From: Ostreiculturibacter nitratireducens
GTDB lineage: Bacteria; Pseudomonadota; Alphaproteobacteria; Rhodobacterales; Rhodobacteraceae
Length of the DNA stretch: 64,000 nucleotides
Direction: 5' to 3'
Assembly: GCF_032670585.1 (NCBI RefSeq)
Contig: NZ_JAVQHL010000003.1
Coordinates: 124,001-188,000, forward strand
Position numbers and translations under genes: made by a program. The notes below the pieces were generated by a model. The model worked only from the letters and a program-made list of their open reading frames with translations, was not told the origin of the DNA and searched no databases. This document shows, piece after piece, positions 11,918 through 20,354 of the stretch (positions within the stretch are counted from its first letter, which is position 1; each line of letters starts with the position of its first letter).

Positions 11918-12002
11918 CCCGGCCCCGCCTCGCCCGGTCTTGGCCCTTGGCCGGGCGCGGCTTTCTTGGCACTCTGGCGAAGAGTCCGCGCCGGAGACCG
12001 TC

Positions 12003-12962
12003 TTGAACCAGATATTGACAGTCACGCTCAACCCGACCGTCGATCTCGCCACATCGGCCGAGCGCATCCTGCCCGGCCGCAAGCTCCGTTGCGGCCGGCC
12101 CGCGACCGATCCGGGCGGCGGAGGGATCAACGTAAGCCGCGCGATAGCCATCCTTGGCGGTGACAGCACGGCATTCATCGCCGTCGGCGGGGCAACCGGC
12201 GAACGCCTCGTCCAGATGCTGACCGTCGAGGGAATTGGCCTGTCGATCTTCCCCGGCCCCGGCGAGACAAGGCAAAGCTTCTCCGTCACCGACCGGACCA
12301 CGGGCGATCAGTACCGCTTCGTCCTGCCGGGACCGGAATGGACCGAGCCCCGGGTGACGCTCGCCCTCGACGAGATCGGCAAGGTCGTGGCACGTTCAAG
12401 CTACGTCGTCCTGTCCGGGAGCCTGCCCCCGGGCGTGCCACTCGAATTCCCATATCGCCTGGCCGAAGTCGTCGCGCGCAAGGGCGGGCGTTTCGTTCTC
12501 GACACGTCAGGCGCCGCGTTGAGACGCGTTGCCGAGCTGGCCGACCCGGCGCGCGGGCCCGTGGCGCACGTTCTGCGGATGGACCACCTCGAGGCCGAGG
12601 AACTGGCCGGAGCGCCGCTTTCGTCGCGGAAGGACAGCGCGGATTTCGCACAGGAACTCGTCCGCCGGGGCCTCGCACGGATCGTCATCCTGGCGCGGGG
12701 CGCGGACGGTTCGACGCTGGTCACGGCCGAGGAACGGCTTCATGCGGAGGCGGCGGAGGTGCCCGTCGCGAGCGGCGTGGGCGCGGGCGACAGCTTTGTC
12801 GGGGCCTTCACGCTGTCGCTGTCGCGGGCCGAACCGCTCGCCACCGCGCTGAGCAAGGGCTCCGCCGCCGCCAGCGCCGCGATGATGACCGAAGCGACGA
12901 AGCTGTGCACCCGCGCGGACGCGGAAAGGCTGTTCTCCGCTTGCCCGACCATTAGCCTCTAG
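12003..12962 (+). CDS. pfkB: 6-phosphofructokinase, PfkB (ribokinase) family
   Basis: The 319-residue sugar kinase is close in pattern to E. coli Pfk-2: 'LTVTLNPTVDLATS', 'GRKLRCGRPATDPGGGGINVSRAI', 'GEQYRFVLPG'-like 'GDQYRFVLPG', 'LSGSLPPGV', and the catalytic 'GVGAGDSFVGA' with Asp263 as base. It phosphorylates fructose-6-phosphate or a related sugar phosphate. No ATG fits; a TTG at 12003, 8 bases after GGAG, gives the N-terminus expected from the family. It follows the metallo-beta-lactamase gene by about 85 bp. Confidence 0.85.
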   Translation: MNQILTVTLNPTVDLATSAERILPGRKLRCGRPATDPGGGGINVSRAIAILGGDSTAFIAVGGATGERLVQMLTVEGIGLSIFPGPGETRQSFSVTDRTTGDQYRFVLPGPEWTEPRVTLALDEIGKVVARSSYVVLSGSLPPGVPLEFPYRLAEVVARKGGRFVLDTSGAALRRVAELADPARGPVAHVLRMDHLEAEELAGAPLSSRKDSADFAQELVRRGLARIVILARGADGSTLVTAEERLHAEAAEVPVASGVGAGDSFVGAFTLSLSRAEPLATALSKGSAAASAAMMTEATKLCTRADAERLFSACPTISL

Positions 12963-13094
12963 GGCATCGTCCGACCGGAACGATCTTCCACCGCCCCCTC
13001 GTCGCGGAGCCCGCCCTCCGACCATGGCCGATATCGCGCGGGTGTGAGGCCGGCGACGCGCTTGCAGGGCAAGCGGAAGCTCCAGTCTCGGGGA

Positions 13095-14786
13095 TCATTC
13101 GGACGCGTGGGGACGTATCTTCCCGGCGACGGCAAGCTGGGTGCGGGCGATGCGGCGCACCGTCTTGAAGATGTCGTCGAGCGCCTCGGAGAGCTCGATT
13201 TCCCTGACGTAGGTCGGCAGCCTCTGCGGCTCGTCGGCGCGCAACCGTTTCATCTGGTGCTGTTCGATCTCGTCCATGGTGCGGGAAATGTCTTCCTTCA
13301 TCGCCCGGACGGCCGCGGCGCGATCCGCGTCGCCCTCCTCGAGCGCCTGCATGGCCCCTTCCAGCGCCAGTTTCACCTTGCCGTGGAGGCGTGTCAGGAC
13401 AGCGCTCGTCACGGCGCTGATCACGACGTTCTCCTCGATCCGCTTCCGGGCAGAGGTCACCATGCCCGTCGCGATCTGGTCGCCGATGTGTTCGAGGTCG
13501 TTGCCGATCTTCATGTAGGCCATGAGAAGTCCGGCATTGTCGGATGAAAGATCCCTGAGGCTGATCTGGCGAAGGTAGCCCACGATCTCGCGGTGCAGAA
13601 GATCGACGGGGCGGTCCATGACCCGCAACTGGTCAAGCTGCACCGGGCTGCCGGACAGGAGCGTCGGAAACGCCTCGGAAAGCATGTCCCTGACGAGGCG
13701 GCCAAGGCGCAGGAGTTCGAGCCGCGCCGCGTCCAGCGCAATCGCCGGGACCGACAGAAGCTGCGGATCGAGATGGCGGGGCGCGTAGCGCGGTTCGATC
13801 TTCGGCGGGCGCATCGGCACCAGCCATTCCACGAACCGCGTGATCTGCGACGTGAAGCCGATGAAGAGGAACGCGTTCACGACATTGAAGAACGTGTGGA
13901 TGTTGGCGATCTGCCGCGGCACCTCGGCCGATACGCGCGCGAGTCCGTTGAGTTCCGGATGCGCCGGTGAAATGACGCGTGCGAGTTCGGCCAGCTGGTG
14001 AACGAAGCCGATCCAGATCAGGACGCCGAAGATGTTGAACAGCGTGTGGATGAGCGCCGCGCGCACCGCTTCGCGTGGCTTGCCGATCGCCGCCAGCAGC
14101 GCCGTGGCGCAGGTGCCGATGTTCGCACCGAGGGCCAGCGCGATCGCGGGTTCGAGGCCGATAAGGCCCTGCCCCGCCATCACGATAAGGATACCGGTCG
14201 TGGCGGCGGAGGATTGAATGATCGCCGTGAACGCCGCGCCGACCAGCGCCGCGAGCGCGAGATTGTCGAGCGACAGCATGAAGTCGAGGAAGGGCTGGAA
14301 GCTCCGCAGCGGCGTCACCGCATCGCTCATGATGCTCATGCCGTAGAAGACGAGCCCGAGGCCGAGGAGGAAGCGCCCGTATTCCCTGAAATCGGCGCGC
14401 CTCGCGGTGAAGGACAGGAAGAAGCCGACCGCTATGACCGGCAGCGCCAGAGCGGTGACCTTGAAGGCGAGGATCTGGGCCGTGACGGTCGAACCGATGT
14501 TCGCGCCGAATATCATCGCGACACTCTGGGATGTCTTCATCAGCCCGGCGGAGATGAAGCCGACAAGAAGCACCGTCGTCACCGATGAGGACTGCAGCAG
14601 TGCCGTAACAACCGCGCCCGCCGTCATCCCGAGAAACCGGTTCCTCGTCATGCGGCCGAGAAGCACCTTCATGTAGTCGCCGGCCACCTGCTTCAGCGAC
14701 TGGGCAAGGATATCCATGCCGAAGAGGAAAAGTGCGAGGCCTCCAATGAGGCCCGTGGCCAGGCTGAGCTCGTCAATTCCCGTCAT
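13095..14786 (-). CDS. Na/Pi cotransporter family protein with C-terminal PhoU-like domain
   Basis: The 563-residue protein has two inverted Na/Pi cotransporter repeats marked by 'TALLQSSSVTTVL' and 'AIIQSSAATTGIL' (the QSS motifs), in a set of about 8-9 membrane segments. A cytoplasmic helical PhoU-like tail of about 200 residues follows. It imports phosphate with sodium. The ATG at 14786 overlaps the stop of a small upstream reading frame as ATGA, so translation of the two is probably coupled. Upstream in-frame codons to 15266 do not look like protein of this family. Confidence 0.92.
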   Translation of the reverse strand: MTGIDELSLATGLIGGLALFLFGMDILAQSLKQVAGDYMKVLLGRMTRNRFLGMTAGAVVTALLQSSSVTTVLLVGFISAGLMKTSQSVAMIFGANIGSTVTAQILAFKVTALALPVIAVGFFLSFTARRADFREYGRFLLGLGLVFYGMSIMSDAVTPLRSFQPFLDFMLSLDNLALAALVGAAFTAIIQSSAATTGILIVMAGQGLIGLEPAIALALGANIGTCATALLAAIGKPREAVRAALIHTLFNIFGVLIWIGFVHQLAELARVISPAHPELNGLARVSAEVPRQIANIHTFFNVVNAFLFIGFTSQITRFVEWLVPMRPPKIEPRYAPRHLDPQLLSVPAIALDAARLELLRLGRLVRDMLSEAFPTLLSGSPVQLDQLRVMDRPVDLLHREIVGYLRQISLRDLSSDNAGLLMAYMKIGNDLEHIGDQIATGMVTSARKRIEENVVISAVTSAVLTRLHGKVKLALEGAMQALEEGDADRAAAVRAMKEDISRTMDEIEQHQMKRLRADEPQRLPTYVREIELSEALDDIFKTVRRIARTQLAVAGKIRPHASE

Positions 14787-15028
14787 GGAGCGACCGGATA
14801 CAGTACGGGGTGGACGAAACCAAGGCGGCAGAACTCGGGCAGCCTCGTTCCCCGGATCATGAAACAGACCATCGCCGCGATGACCAGTGGCATCGCACCG
14901 GCTCCGTCGCCGGTTCCGGCGGCCGTGAAAGGCAGGACCGTGATGGCGAAAGGCAACGTGCCGCCGACCCGGAAAGACCCGCCTCGGTTGATCCGGACCG
15001 TGGACCTTAGCTGCACTGTTCCGAACAT
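14783..15028 (-). CDS. Small hydrophobic protein coupled to the Na/Pi cotransporter
   Basis: The 81-residue frame has a basic N-terminus and two hydrophobic stretches, roughly residues 26-56 ('LPFAITVLPFTAAG' and 'AMPLVIAAMVCFMI'), that could span the membrane. It starts at an ATG at 15028 right after a strong GGGAGGGAG purine run, and its stop overlaps the transporter start (ATGA). I do not recognise a family. Context suggests a membrane partner of the transporter; a leader-like coding role is also possible. Confidence 0.5.
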   Translation of the reverse strand: MFGTVQLRSTVRINRGGSFRVGGTLPFAITVLPFTAAGTGDGAGAMPLVIAAMVCFMIRGTRLPEFCRLGFVHPVLYPVAP

Positions 15029-15193
15029 CTCCCTCCCCTCGCCCGGTATGGTGAGCGATCGCAACCAGCTTCGCCGGGCGAACCGAGACGACAATGACCC
15101 ATGTCAAGCGACGGTGGGCCACCGAAGCGCGCAGAACTCGGCGACCGGGCGGAACCTCGTACGTCGGAGCCGGCGAACCGCTGAAAGCAGCAA

Positions 15194-15201
15194 AAATTGC
15201 A
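15194..15201. promoter_or_regulatory. AAATTGCA motif at the SDR promoter
   Basis: AAATTGCA lies directly upstream of the SDR gene's -35 box. The same octamer occurs at 16309-16316 upstream of the ABC operon and at 24760-24767 between the ALDH and iolD operons. Its recurrence at three promoters of one catabolic locus suggests a shared operator half-site. Confidence 0.4.
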
Positions 15202-15204
15202 GGT

Positions 15205-15234
15205 TTGACAGGAACGCAAGAAATAGTGAAGAAT
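15205..15234 (+). promoter_or_regulatory. Probable sigma70 promoter of the SDR gene
   Basis: A consensus TTGACA at 15205-15210 is followed after 18 bases by AAGAAT at 15229-15234. The SDR start codon is about 60 bases downstream. The -10 match is moderate. Confidence 0.45.
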
Positions 15235-15295
15235 GCTCCTCGAATCCGGCGCCGCGATCCGATCATGCTCGGCGCCCGGCGGCGGGGAGAAAACG

Positions 15296-16114
15296 ATGAA
15301 CAGACTCGACGGGAAGATCGCTGTTGTTACGGGTGGCACGCAGGGCCTCGGCGCGGCGATTGCGCGGCAATTCGCGGCGGCCGGCGCCGGCGGCATCGTG
15401 ACCTGCGGGCGCAACGCCACCAAGGGACAGGCCGTCGGCGACGAGATTTCCTCCGCGCACGGGACAAACGTGAAGTTCGTCACCGCCGATCTCGCGAAGG
15501 TCGAGGATTGCGCGCGGGTCATCGAAGCCGCCGACAAGGCGTTCGGCCGGATCGACATCCTCGTGAACGCGGCGGGCCTGACCGACCGGGGCAACCTGCT
15601 GAACACGACGCCGGAACTCTTCGACCGCATGTTCGCCGTCAACACCCGGGCGCCCTTCTTCCTTATGCAGGGGGCGGTGAAAGTGATGATCCGCGAAGGG
15701 ATCGAGGGAAGCATCGTCAATATCGGCTCCACGTCCGAACGCGCCGGGCAGCCCTTCATCGCGCCCTACTGCGCGTCCAAAGGGGCGCTGGCCACACTCA
15801 CGCGGAACTCCGGCTACGCGCTCATGCGCAACCGCATCCGCGTCAACCAGCTCGACATCGGCTGGATGGCCAGCGAGGGCGAGGACGCGACGCAGCGCTC
15901 CTATCACGGGGCAGAGCCCGACTGGCTTGAAAAGGTCGCCGCGGCGCAACCGTTCGGGCGACTTCTCGACCCCGCCGAGGTGGCGCGGGCGGTCGCGTTC
16001 CTGGCCTCGGACGACAGCGGAATGATGACGGGATCGGTCATCCACTTCGACCAGTCGGTCTGGGGCGGCTACGACGCGGCGCCGCCGATACCGGCCGCCC
16101 CGCTCGCCGAATGA
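15296..16114 (+). CDS. Short-chain dehydrogenase/reductase (SDR) of the inositol/sugar locus
   Basis: This 272-residue classical SDR has the NAD(P)-binding 'TGGTQGLG' at 12-19, 'NAAG' structural motif, and the catalytic triad Ser145, Tyr158 and Lys162 ('IGSTS..PYCASKGAL'). It oxidises or reduces a polyol or keto-sugar hydroxyl. It lies just before an ABC sugar importer and near iolG/iolD/iolE, so an inositol, inosose or related sugar acid is a reasonable guess. The ATG at 15296 has GGGGAG upstream; the frame from 15233 would cover the promoter. Confidence 0.88.
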   Translation: MNRLDGKIAVVTGGTQGLGAAIARQFAAAGAGGIVTCGRNATKGQAVGDEISSAHGTNVKFVTADLAKVEDCARVIEAADKAFGRIDILVNAAGLTDRGNLLNTTPELFDRMFAVNTRAPFFLMQGAVKVMIREGIEGSIVNIGSTSERAGQPFIAPYCASKGALATLTRNSGYALMRNRIRVNQLDIGWMASEGEDATQRSYHGAEPDWLEKVAAAQPFGRLLDPAEVARAVAFLASDDSGMMTGSVIHFDQSVWGGYDAAPPIPAAPLAE

Positions 16115-16299
16115 ACTTGCCGGAGCGGGAAAGCATGACGATTCGGGCAAATTCCGGCGTGTCCTGCAGAAAGGAACAGCGCGCCCTCGGCGGCGAAGTC
16201 CCGAGAATGAGCGCGCGTTCCCGGCGCAAGGCGCTGCAAAGCACGTCCAGCCCGTCCTCCACGACGTTTTTTGACAAAAATGTTGACTCTTGGGGCTCG

Positions 16300-16317
16300 C
16301 TGCAATGCAAATTGCAG
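16300..16317. promoter_or_regulatory. Palindromic operator candidate upstream of the ABC importer
   Basis: CTGCAAT-GCAA-ATTGCAG is a 7-bp inverted repeat with a 4-base centre. It sits just after TTGACA (16271) and TTGACT (16283) boxes, where the -10 of the second would fall, an ideal place for a repressor. It contains the octamer AAATTGCA found at two other promoters of the locus. The regulator is not encoded in the window. Confidence 0.5.
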
Positions 16318-16401
16318 ATGCGCCGTGTTCGGAAGAAATCGGCGCCGCGGGCGAAAAGAAATACAATGCAATGCCCGCAGACAAAGGGAGGAGACTGATC
16401 G

Positions 16402-17142
16402 GTGAGCCTTCTCGAGCTTGACGGCATAACGAAGAGTTTTGGCGCGATCCACGCGCTTCAGGGTATCGACCTGAAGGTTCAGGCGGGTGAGGCGGTCGGC
16501 CTCATGGGCGACAACGGCGCCGGAAAATCGACCTTGATGAAGATCATCGCCGGCAACTTCCCTCCGACCAGCGGGCGGATCCGGATCGAGGGCAGCGACG
16601 TCCATTTCCACAAGCCGATAGACGCGCGCCGGAGCGGGATCGAGATCGTCTACCAGGACCTCGCGCTCTGCGACAACCTGACGGCGGCGGCCAACGTCTT
16701 TCTCGGGCGCGAGCGGCGCAAGAGGATCGGGCCGTTCAGCTATCTCGATCACAAGTCTATGTTCCAGCGCGCGGGCGAGCTCTTTGCCGAGCTGAAGTCC
16801 GAAACGCGCCCGCGGGACCTCGTCAGGCAGATGTCGGGCGGCCAGCGCCAGGCGGTCGCGATCGCGCGCACGCGCTTGTCGGACCCGAAGCTCGTCCTGA
16901 TGGACGAACCCACGGCGGCGATCTCCGTGCGGCAGGTGGCGGAGGTTCTGAACCTGATCCACCGGCTGAAGGAAACCAATCACGCGGTGATCCTGGTCTC
17001 GCACCGGATGCCGGACGTCTTCGAGGTTTGCGACCGGGTCGCGGTGCTTCGTCGGGGCGCCAAGGTGGCCGACAAGTACATCAAGGACACGAGCCCTGAG
17101 GAAGTGACGGGCCTGATCACGGGGGCGATCGAAAGCGCATGA
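16402..17142 (+). CDS. Sugar ABC transporter ATP-binding protein (single domain)
   Basis: This 246-residue ATPase has Walker A 'GDNGAGKST' (36-44), signature 'MSGGQRQAVAI', Walker B 'LVLMDEPTAA' and H-loop 'LVSHR'. Carbohydrate importers of the ribose/inositol class usually have a double ATPase of about 500 residues; this is a single-domain form as in the FrcA type. It starts at GTG 16402, nine bases after GGGAGGAG. Its stop overlaps the permease start by ATGA, so the two are translationally coupled. It energises import with the next two genes. Confidence 0.93.
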   Translation: MSLLELDGITKSFGAIHALQGIDLKVQAGEAVGLMGDNGAGKSTLMKIIAGNFPPTSGRIRIEGSDVHFHKPIDARRSGIEIVYQDLALCDNLTAAANVFLGRERRKRIGPFSYLDHKSMFQRAGELFAELKSETRPRDLVRQMSGGQRQAVAIARTRLSDPKLVLMDEPTAAISVRQVAEVLNLIHRLKETNHAVILVSHRMPDVFEVCDRVAVLRRGAKVADKYIKDTSPEEVTGLITGAIESA

Positions 17143-18155
17143 CCGACACGACACAGAAATCGCACGCCGAGATCGACGAGAGCATCACGTCCCGCCAGGA
17201 AATGTCGGGGTTCCAGGCCGCTATCCGGACACAGCCGTTCTGGGTCTTCGTTGCCATCGTCGTCATCGGCATCGTCATGAGCTTCGTCTCGGACGTGTTC
17301 ATGACCGAGCGCAACATGTTCAACATCACGCGCAACTTCGCCTTCTTCGGCATCATGGCGCTGGGGATGTCGGCGGTCATCTGCACCGCCGGGATCGACC
17401 TGTCGGTGGGCTCGCTGATGGGCCTGACGGGCATCGTCACGGGGCTCGTGATGCAGGCTGGCTACGGGATCGGCCTGGGATTCCTGGCCTGCATGGCGAC
17501 GGCGGCGACCGTGGGACTGATAAATGGCGTGCTGATCGCCTATCTCAGGATGGCGCCCTTCGTCGTGACGCTGGGCATGCTGGCGATGGCGCGGTCGATC
17601 GCCATGGTCGTGTCGAACAACAAGATGATCTACGAGTTCGGCCCCGACCAGGACCTCTACGAATGGATCGGCGGGTCGAGCATCGTCGGCGTGCCGAACC
17701 CGGTCTGGGTGCTGATCATCCTCACCGCCGTGTTCTGGTGGGTCTGGCGCTATTCCACCTGGGGCCGCTGGGTGATCGCGATCGGCGGCAACGCGCAGGC
17801 CGCGAAGCTGTCGGGCATTCCCGTCGAGCGCATCATCGTGTCGGTCTACATCATCTGTTCGCTCTGCGCGGGTCTCGCCGCTTTCCTGATGGTCGGCTGG
17901 TTCGGCTCGGTGACGAACGCGCTCGGCCTGACCTACGAACTGAACGTCATCGCCGCTTCGGTGATCGGCGGCGCCAACCTCATGGGCGGGGTCGTGTTCG
18001 CCGTGGGCGCGCCCATCGGCGCCGGCCTGATGGAGCTCATCCGGAACTCTCTGCTGCTCGCTGGGATCGACGCCCTCTGGCAGCAATTCTTTGTTGGTCT
18101 GTTCCTGATCCTTGCAGTGCTTCTGGAGCAGATCCGCAATCGCAGAGGGCCGTGA
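17139..18155 (+). CDS. Sugar ABC transporter permease (ribose/inositol class)
   Basis: The 338-residue integral membrane protein has about 8-10 hydrophobic segments and the class signatures 'GIDLSVGSLMGLTG', 'GLINGVLIAYLRMAPFVVTLG' and 'GGNAQAAKLSGIPV'. These place it in the BPD_transp_2 family that forms the channel of monosaccharide and inositol importers. Overlaps the ATPase gene by 4 bases and precedes the binding protein by 45 bp. Confidence 0.94.
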   Translation: MTDTTQKSHAEIDESITSRQEMSGFQAAIRTQPFWVFVAIVVIGIVMSFVSDVFMTERNMFNITRNFAFFGIMALGMSAVICTAGIDLSVGSLMGLTGIVTGLVMQAGYGIGLGFLACMATAATVGLINGVLIAYLRMAPFVVTLGMLAMARSIAMVVSNNKMIYEFGPDQDLYEWIGGSSIVGVPNPVWVLIILTAVFWWVWRYSTWGRWVIAIGGNAQAAKLSGIPVERIIVSVYIICSLCAGLAAFLMVGWFGSVTNALGLTYELNVIAASVIGGANLMGGVVFAVGAPIGAGLMELIRNSLLLAGIDALWQQFFVGLFLILAVLLEQIRNRRGP

Positions 18156-18200
18156 CCCGGTCCGACGCATTTCAAGTCCGCAAAGGGAGGAAATATAACC

Positions 18201-19187
18201 ATGAAGAAATTAATGACCACGGCCATTCTGGCGGCGTTCGTCGCCCCCGGCATGGCAGCGGCTGACTATACATTCGCGCTCGTTCCGAAGGCGATGAACA
18301 ACCCGTTCTTCGACCTTGCGCGCGACGGCTGCTACAAGGCGCAGGAAGAACTGGCTGATGTCACATGCGAATACATCGGCCCCGGCGAGCACACCGAGAT
18401 GGAACAGGTCCAGATCGTGCAGGACCTCATCTCGAAGGGCGTGGACGGTATCGCGGTGGCACCGTCGAACGCTCCGGCCATGGCCAAGGCGCTTCAGGCC
18501 GCGGCGGATGCCGGCATCCCGGTGATGACCTGGGACTCTGACCTCCTGCCGGAGGACGCGGGCCTGCGCACGACCTATGTCGGCACCTACAACTACGACA
18601 TCGGCGTGAACCTCGCGAAGCTCGTCATGGCACGTCACCCCGATGGCGGCACGATCTGCCTGCAGACCGGCGGCGCCGCGGCGGCGAACCACAACGAGCG
18701 CCTGAAGGGCGCCCGCGACACGCTCTCCGGCATGGACACGGGCGAACCTCCGGGAACGGCGCTCGCTGGCGAAGGCGGCTGGACCGAGATCTCGGGCTGC
18801 CCGCTGATCACCAATGACGACGGCAACGTCGCCGTTCAGGGGATGACCGACATCCTCGCCGCGAACCCGGATCTGACCGCGTTCCTGTCCACAGGCGCCT
18901 TCACCCAGTGGTTCGACAACGCCTATCGCCAGGCGATCGAGCCCTACAAGGCCAAGATGGATGCCGGCGAACTGACCGTCGTCGTCGCCGACACGCTGCC
19001 GATGCAGATGGATCAGCTGAAGGACGGCCTCGCCAACGGCAACGTCGGCCAGCGTCCGTTCGAGATGGGCTACAAGGCCATGTTCATCCTGAAGGACATC
19101 AAGGAAGGCAAGTCCGTCGAGGATCCGATCTACACCGGCCTCGACGTCTGCAACAACGACAACGCGGACAGCTGCCTCGGGCAGTAA
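18201..19187 (+). CDS. Periplasmic sugar/inositol-binding protein of the ABC importer
   Basis: The 328-residue protein has a signal peptide ('MKKLMTTAILAAFVAPGMAAA', cut near residue 21) and the type I periplasmic fold of ribose-binding proteins: 'FALVPKAMNNPFFDLARDGC', 'VDGIAVAPSNAPAM', 'GIPVMTWDSDL'. It delivers substrate to the permease. Gene order ATPase-permease-binding protein is the reverse of the usual order. The neighbours suggest inositol or a related polyol. GGGAGG precedes the ATG. A strong terminator follows at 19207. Confidence 0.93.
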   Translation: MKKLMTTAILAAFVAPGMAAADYTFALVPKAMNNPFFDLARDGCYKAQEELADVTCEYIGPGEHTEMEQVQIVQDLISKGVDGIAVAPSNAPAMAKALQAAADAGIPVMTWDSDLLPEDAGLRTTYVGTYNYDIGVNLAKLVMARHPDGGTICLQTGGAAAANHNERLKGARDTLSGMDTGEPPGTALAGEGGWTEISGCPLITNDDGNVAVQGMTDILAANPDLTAFLSTGAFTQWFDNAYRQAIEPYKAKMDAGELTVVVADTLPMQMDQLKDGLANGNVGQRPFEMGYKAMFILKDIKEGKSVEDPIYTGLDVCNNDNADSCLGQ

Positions 19188-19206
19188 GCGCGGCAGAAAC
19201 GACAGG

Positions 19207-19237
19207 CGGCCCCCGGTTCTTCCGGGGGCCGTTTTCT
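19207..19237 (+). terminator. Rho-independent terminator after the ABC importer
   Basis: CGGCCCCCGG (19207-19216) and CCGGGGGCCG (19222-19231) form a perfect 10-bp GC-rich stem with a 5-base loop, followed by TTTTCTT. It lies between the binding-protein gene and the dehydrogenase gene 14 bases further on, so it ends or attenuates the importer transcript. Confidence 0.9.
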
Positions 19238-19250
19238 TGGGGAGATCGCG

Positions 19251-20330
19251 ATGCGGAAGATACGCTACGCCGTCGTAGGCACAGGCTGGATCTCGCAGCA
19301 GGCCTTCATGCCGGCCGTTGCCCAGACCGGCAATTCCGAGATGACCGCAATCGTCAGCGGCAACCCCGACAACGCGGCGAAGCTTGCGGCGTTCTACGGC
19401 ATCGAAAGCATCTACGGCTACGACGCCTATGACGAGATGCTCGCGGCGGGCGCCGTGGATGCGGTCTACGTGGCGCTCCCCAACTCGCTCCACGCCGAAT
19501 ACGCAATCCGCGCCGCGAGGGCGGGCAAGCATGTCCTCGTCGAAAAGCCTCTCGCGACGACGGTCGAGGAGTGCGAGGCGATGATCGCTGCGGCGGAAGA
19601 GACAGGCGTCTGGCTGATGACCGCCTACCGGCTCCACAACGATCCCGTCACGGTCGAAGCGCTGGAGCGTATCCGGGCGGGCGCGATCGGCGAACCGCGT
19701 CTGTTCACCTCTGTCTTCTCCTTCCAGTCCGCGCTCGACAACCACCGGCTCAAGGCGGAGCATTGGGGCGGCCCCCTGCAGGACATCGGGGTCTATTGCC
19801 TGAACGCCGCGCGGCATGTCTTCGGGGCGGAGCCAGTCGAGGCCATCGCGATGAAGGGACAGGACGAGGGCGATCCGCGCTTCACCGAGGTCGAGGAGAC
19901 GATCGCCGTGACGCTGCGCTTTTCAGGCGGCCGCTTCGCCCAGTTCCTCGCGAGCTTCGGCGCAGAGGTGACCGACTTCTACAGAGTGATCGGCACGAAG
20001 GGCGAGATCGTGGTCGATCCCGGTTTCCGGCTCGAGACCGACACGGCCATGCGGCTGCGGCAGGGCGAGGAAACGGTCGAACAGGAGGTTTCGCCGCAGG
20101 TGGACCATTTCGGCGCCCAGACGGCCTATTTCTCCGACTGCATCCTGAACGGCACCCGCCCCGAGGCGGACGGGTCCGAAGGGCTGGCCGACGTCCGCGC
20201 GATGCTCGCGATCGAACGCGCGGCCGCCACCGGCCAGCCGCAACGGATCGAAACGCCGCCGCGCCCGAGGCACCCGGCGCAGGACACGATCCGTCTCGTT
20301 CCGCGGACGGATCGTCGGCTCCTCCTGTAG
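19251..20330 (+). CDS. Gfo/Idh/MocA family NAD(P)-dependent oxidoreductase
   Basis: The 359-residue protein starts with a Rossmann motif ('YAVVGTGWISQQA') and carries the family's 'EKPLATT' motif near residue 97. The C-terminal half is the alpha/beta substrate domain with 'GGPLQDIGVYCLNAAR'. Family members oxidise or reduce sugars, inositols or dihydrodiols. It is less like IolG than the convergent gene at 20355, so it may act on an isomer or glycoside. It follows the importer after a terminator and ends 24 bp from iolG. Confidence 0.9.
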   Translation: MRKIRYAVVGTGWISQQAFMPAVAQTGNSEMTAIVSGNPDNAAKLAAFYGIESIYGYDAYDEMLAAGAVDAVYVALPNSLHAEYAIRAARAGKHVLVEKPLATTVEECEAMIAAAEETGVWLMTAYRLHNDPVTVEALERIRAGAIGEPRLFTSVFSFQSALDNHRLKAEHWGGPLQDIGVYCLNAARHVFGAEPVEAIAMKGQDEGDPRFTEVEETIAVTLRFSGGRFAQFLASFGAEVTDFYRVIGTKGEIVVDPGFRLETDTAMRLRQGEETVEQEVSPQVDHFGAQTAYFSDCILNGTRPEADGSEGLADVRAMLAIERAAATGQPQRIETPPRPRHPAQDTIRLVPRTDRRLLL

Positions 20331-20354
20331 GCCGCGGAAGGCGCCCCGGGCAGG

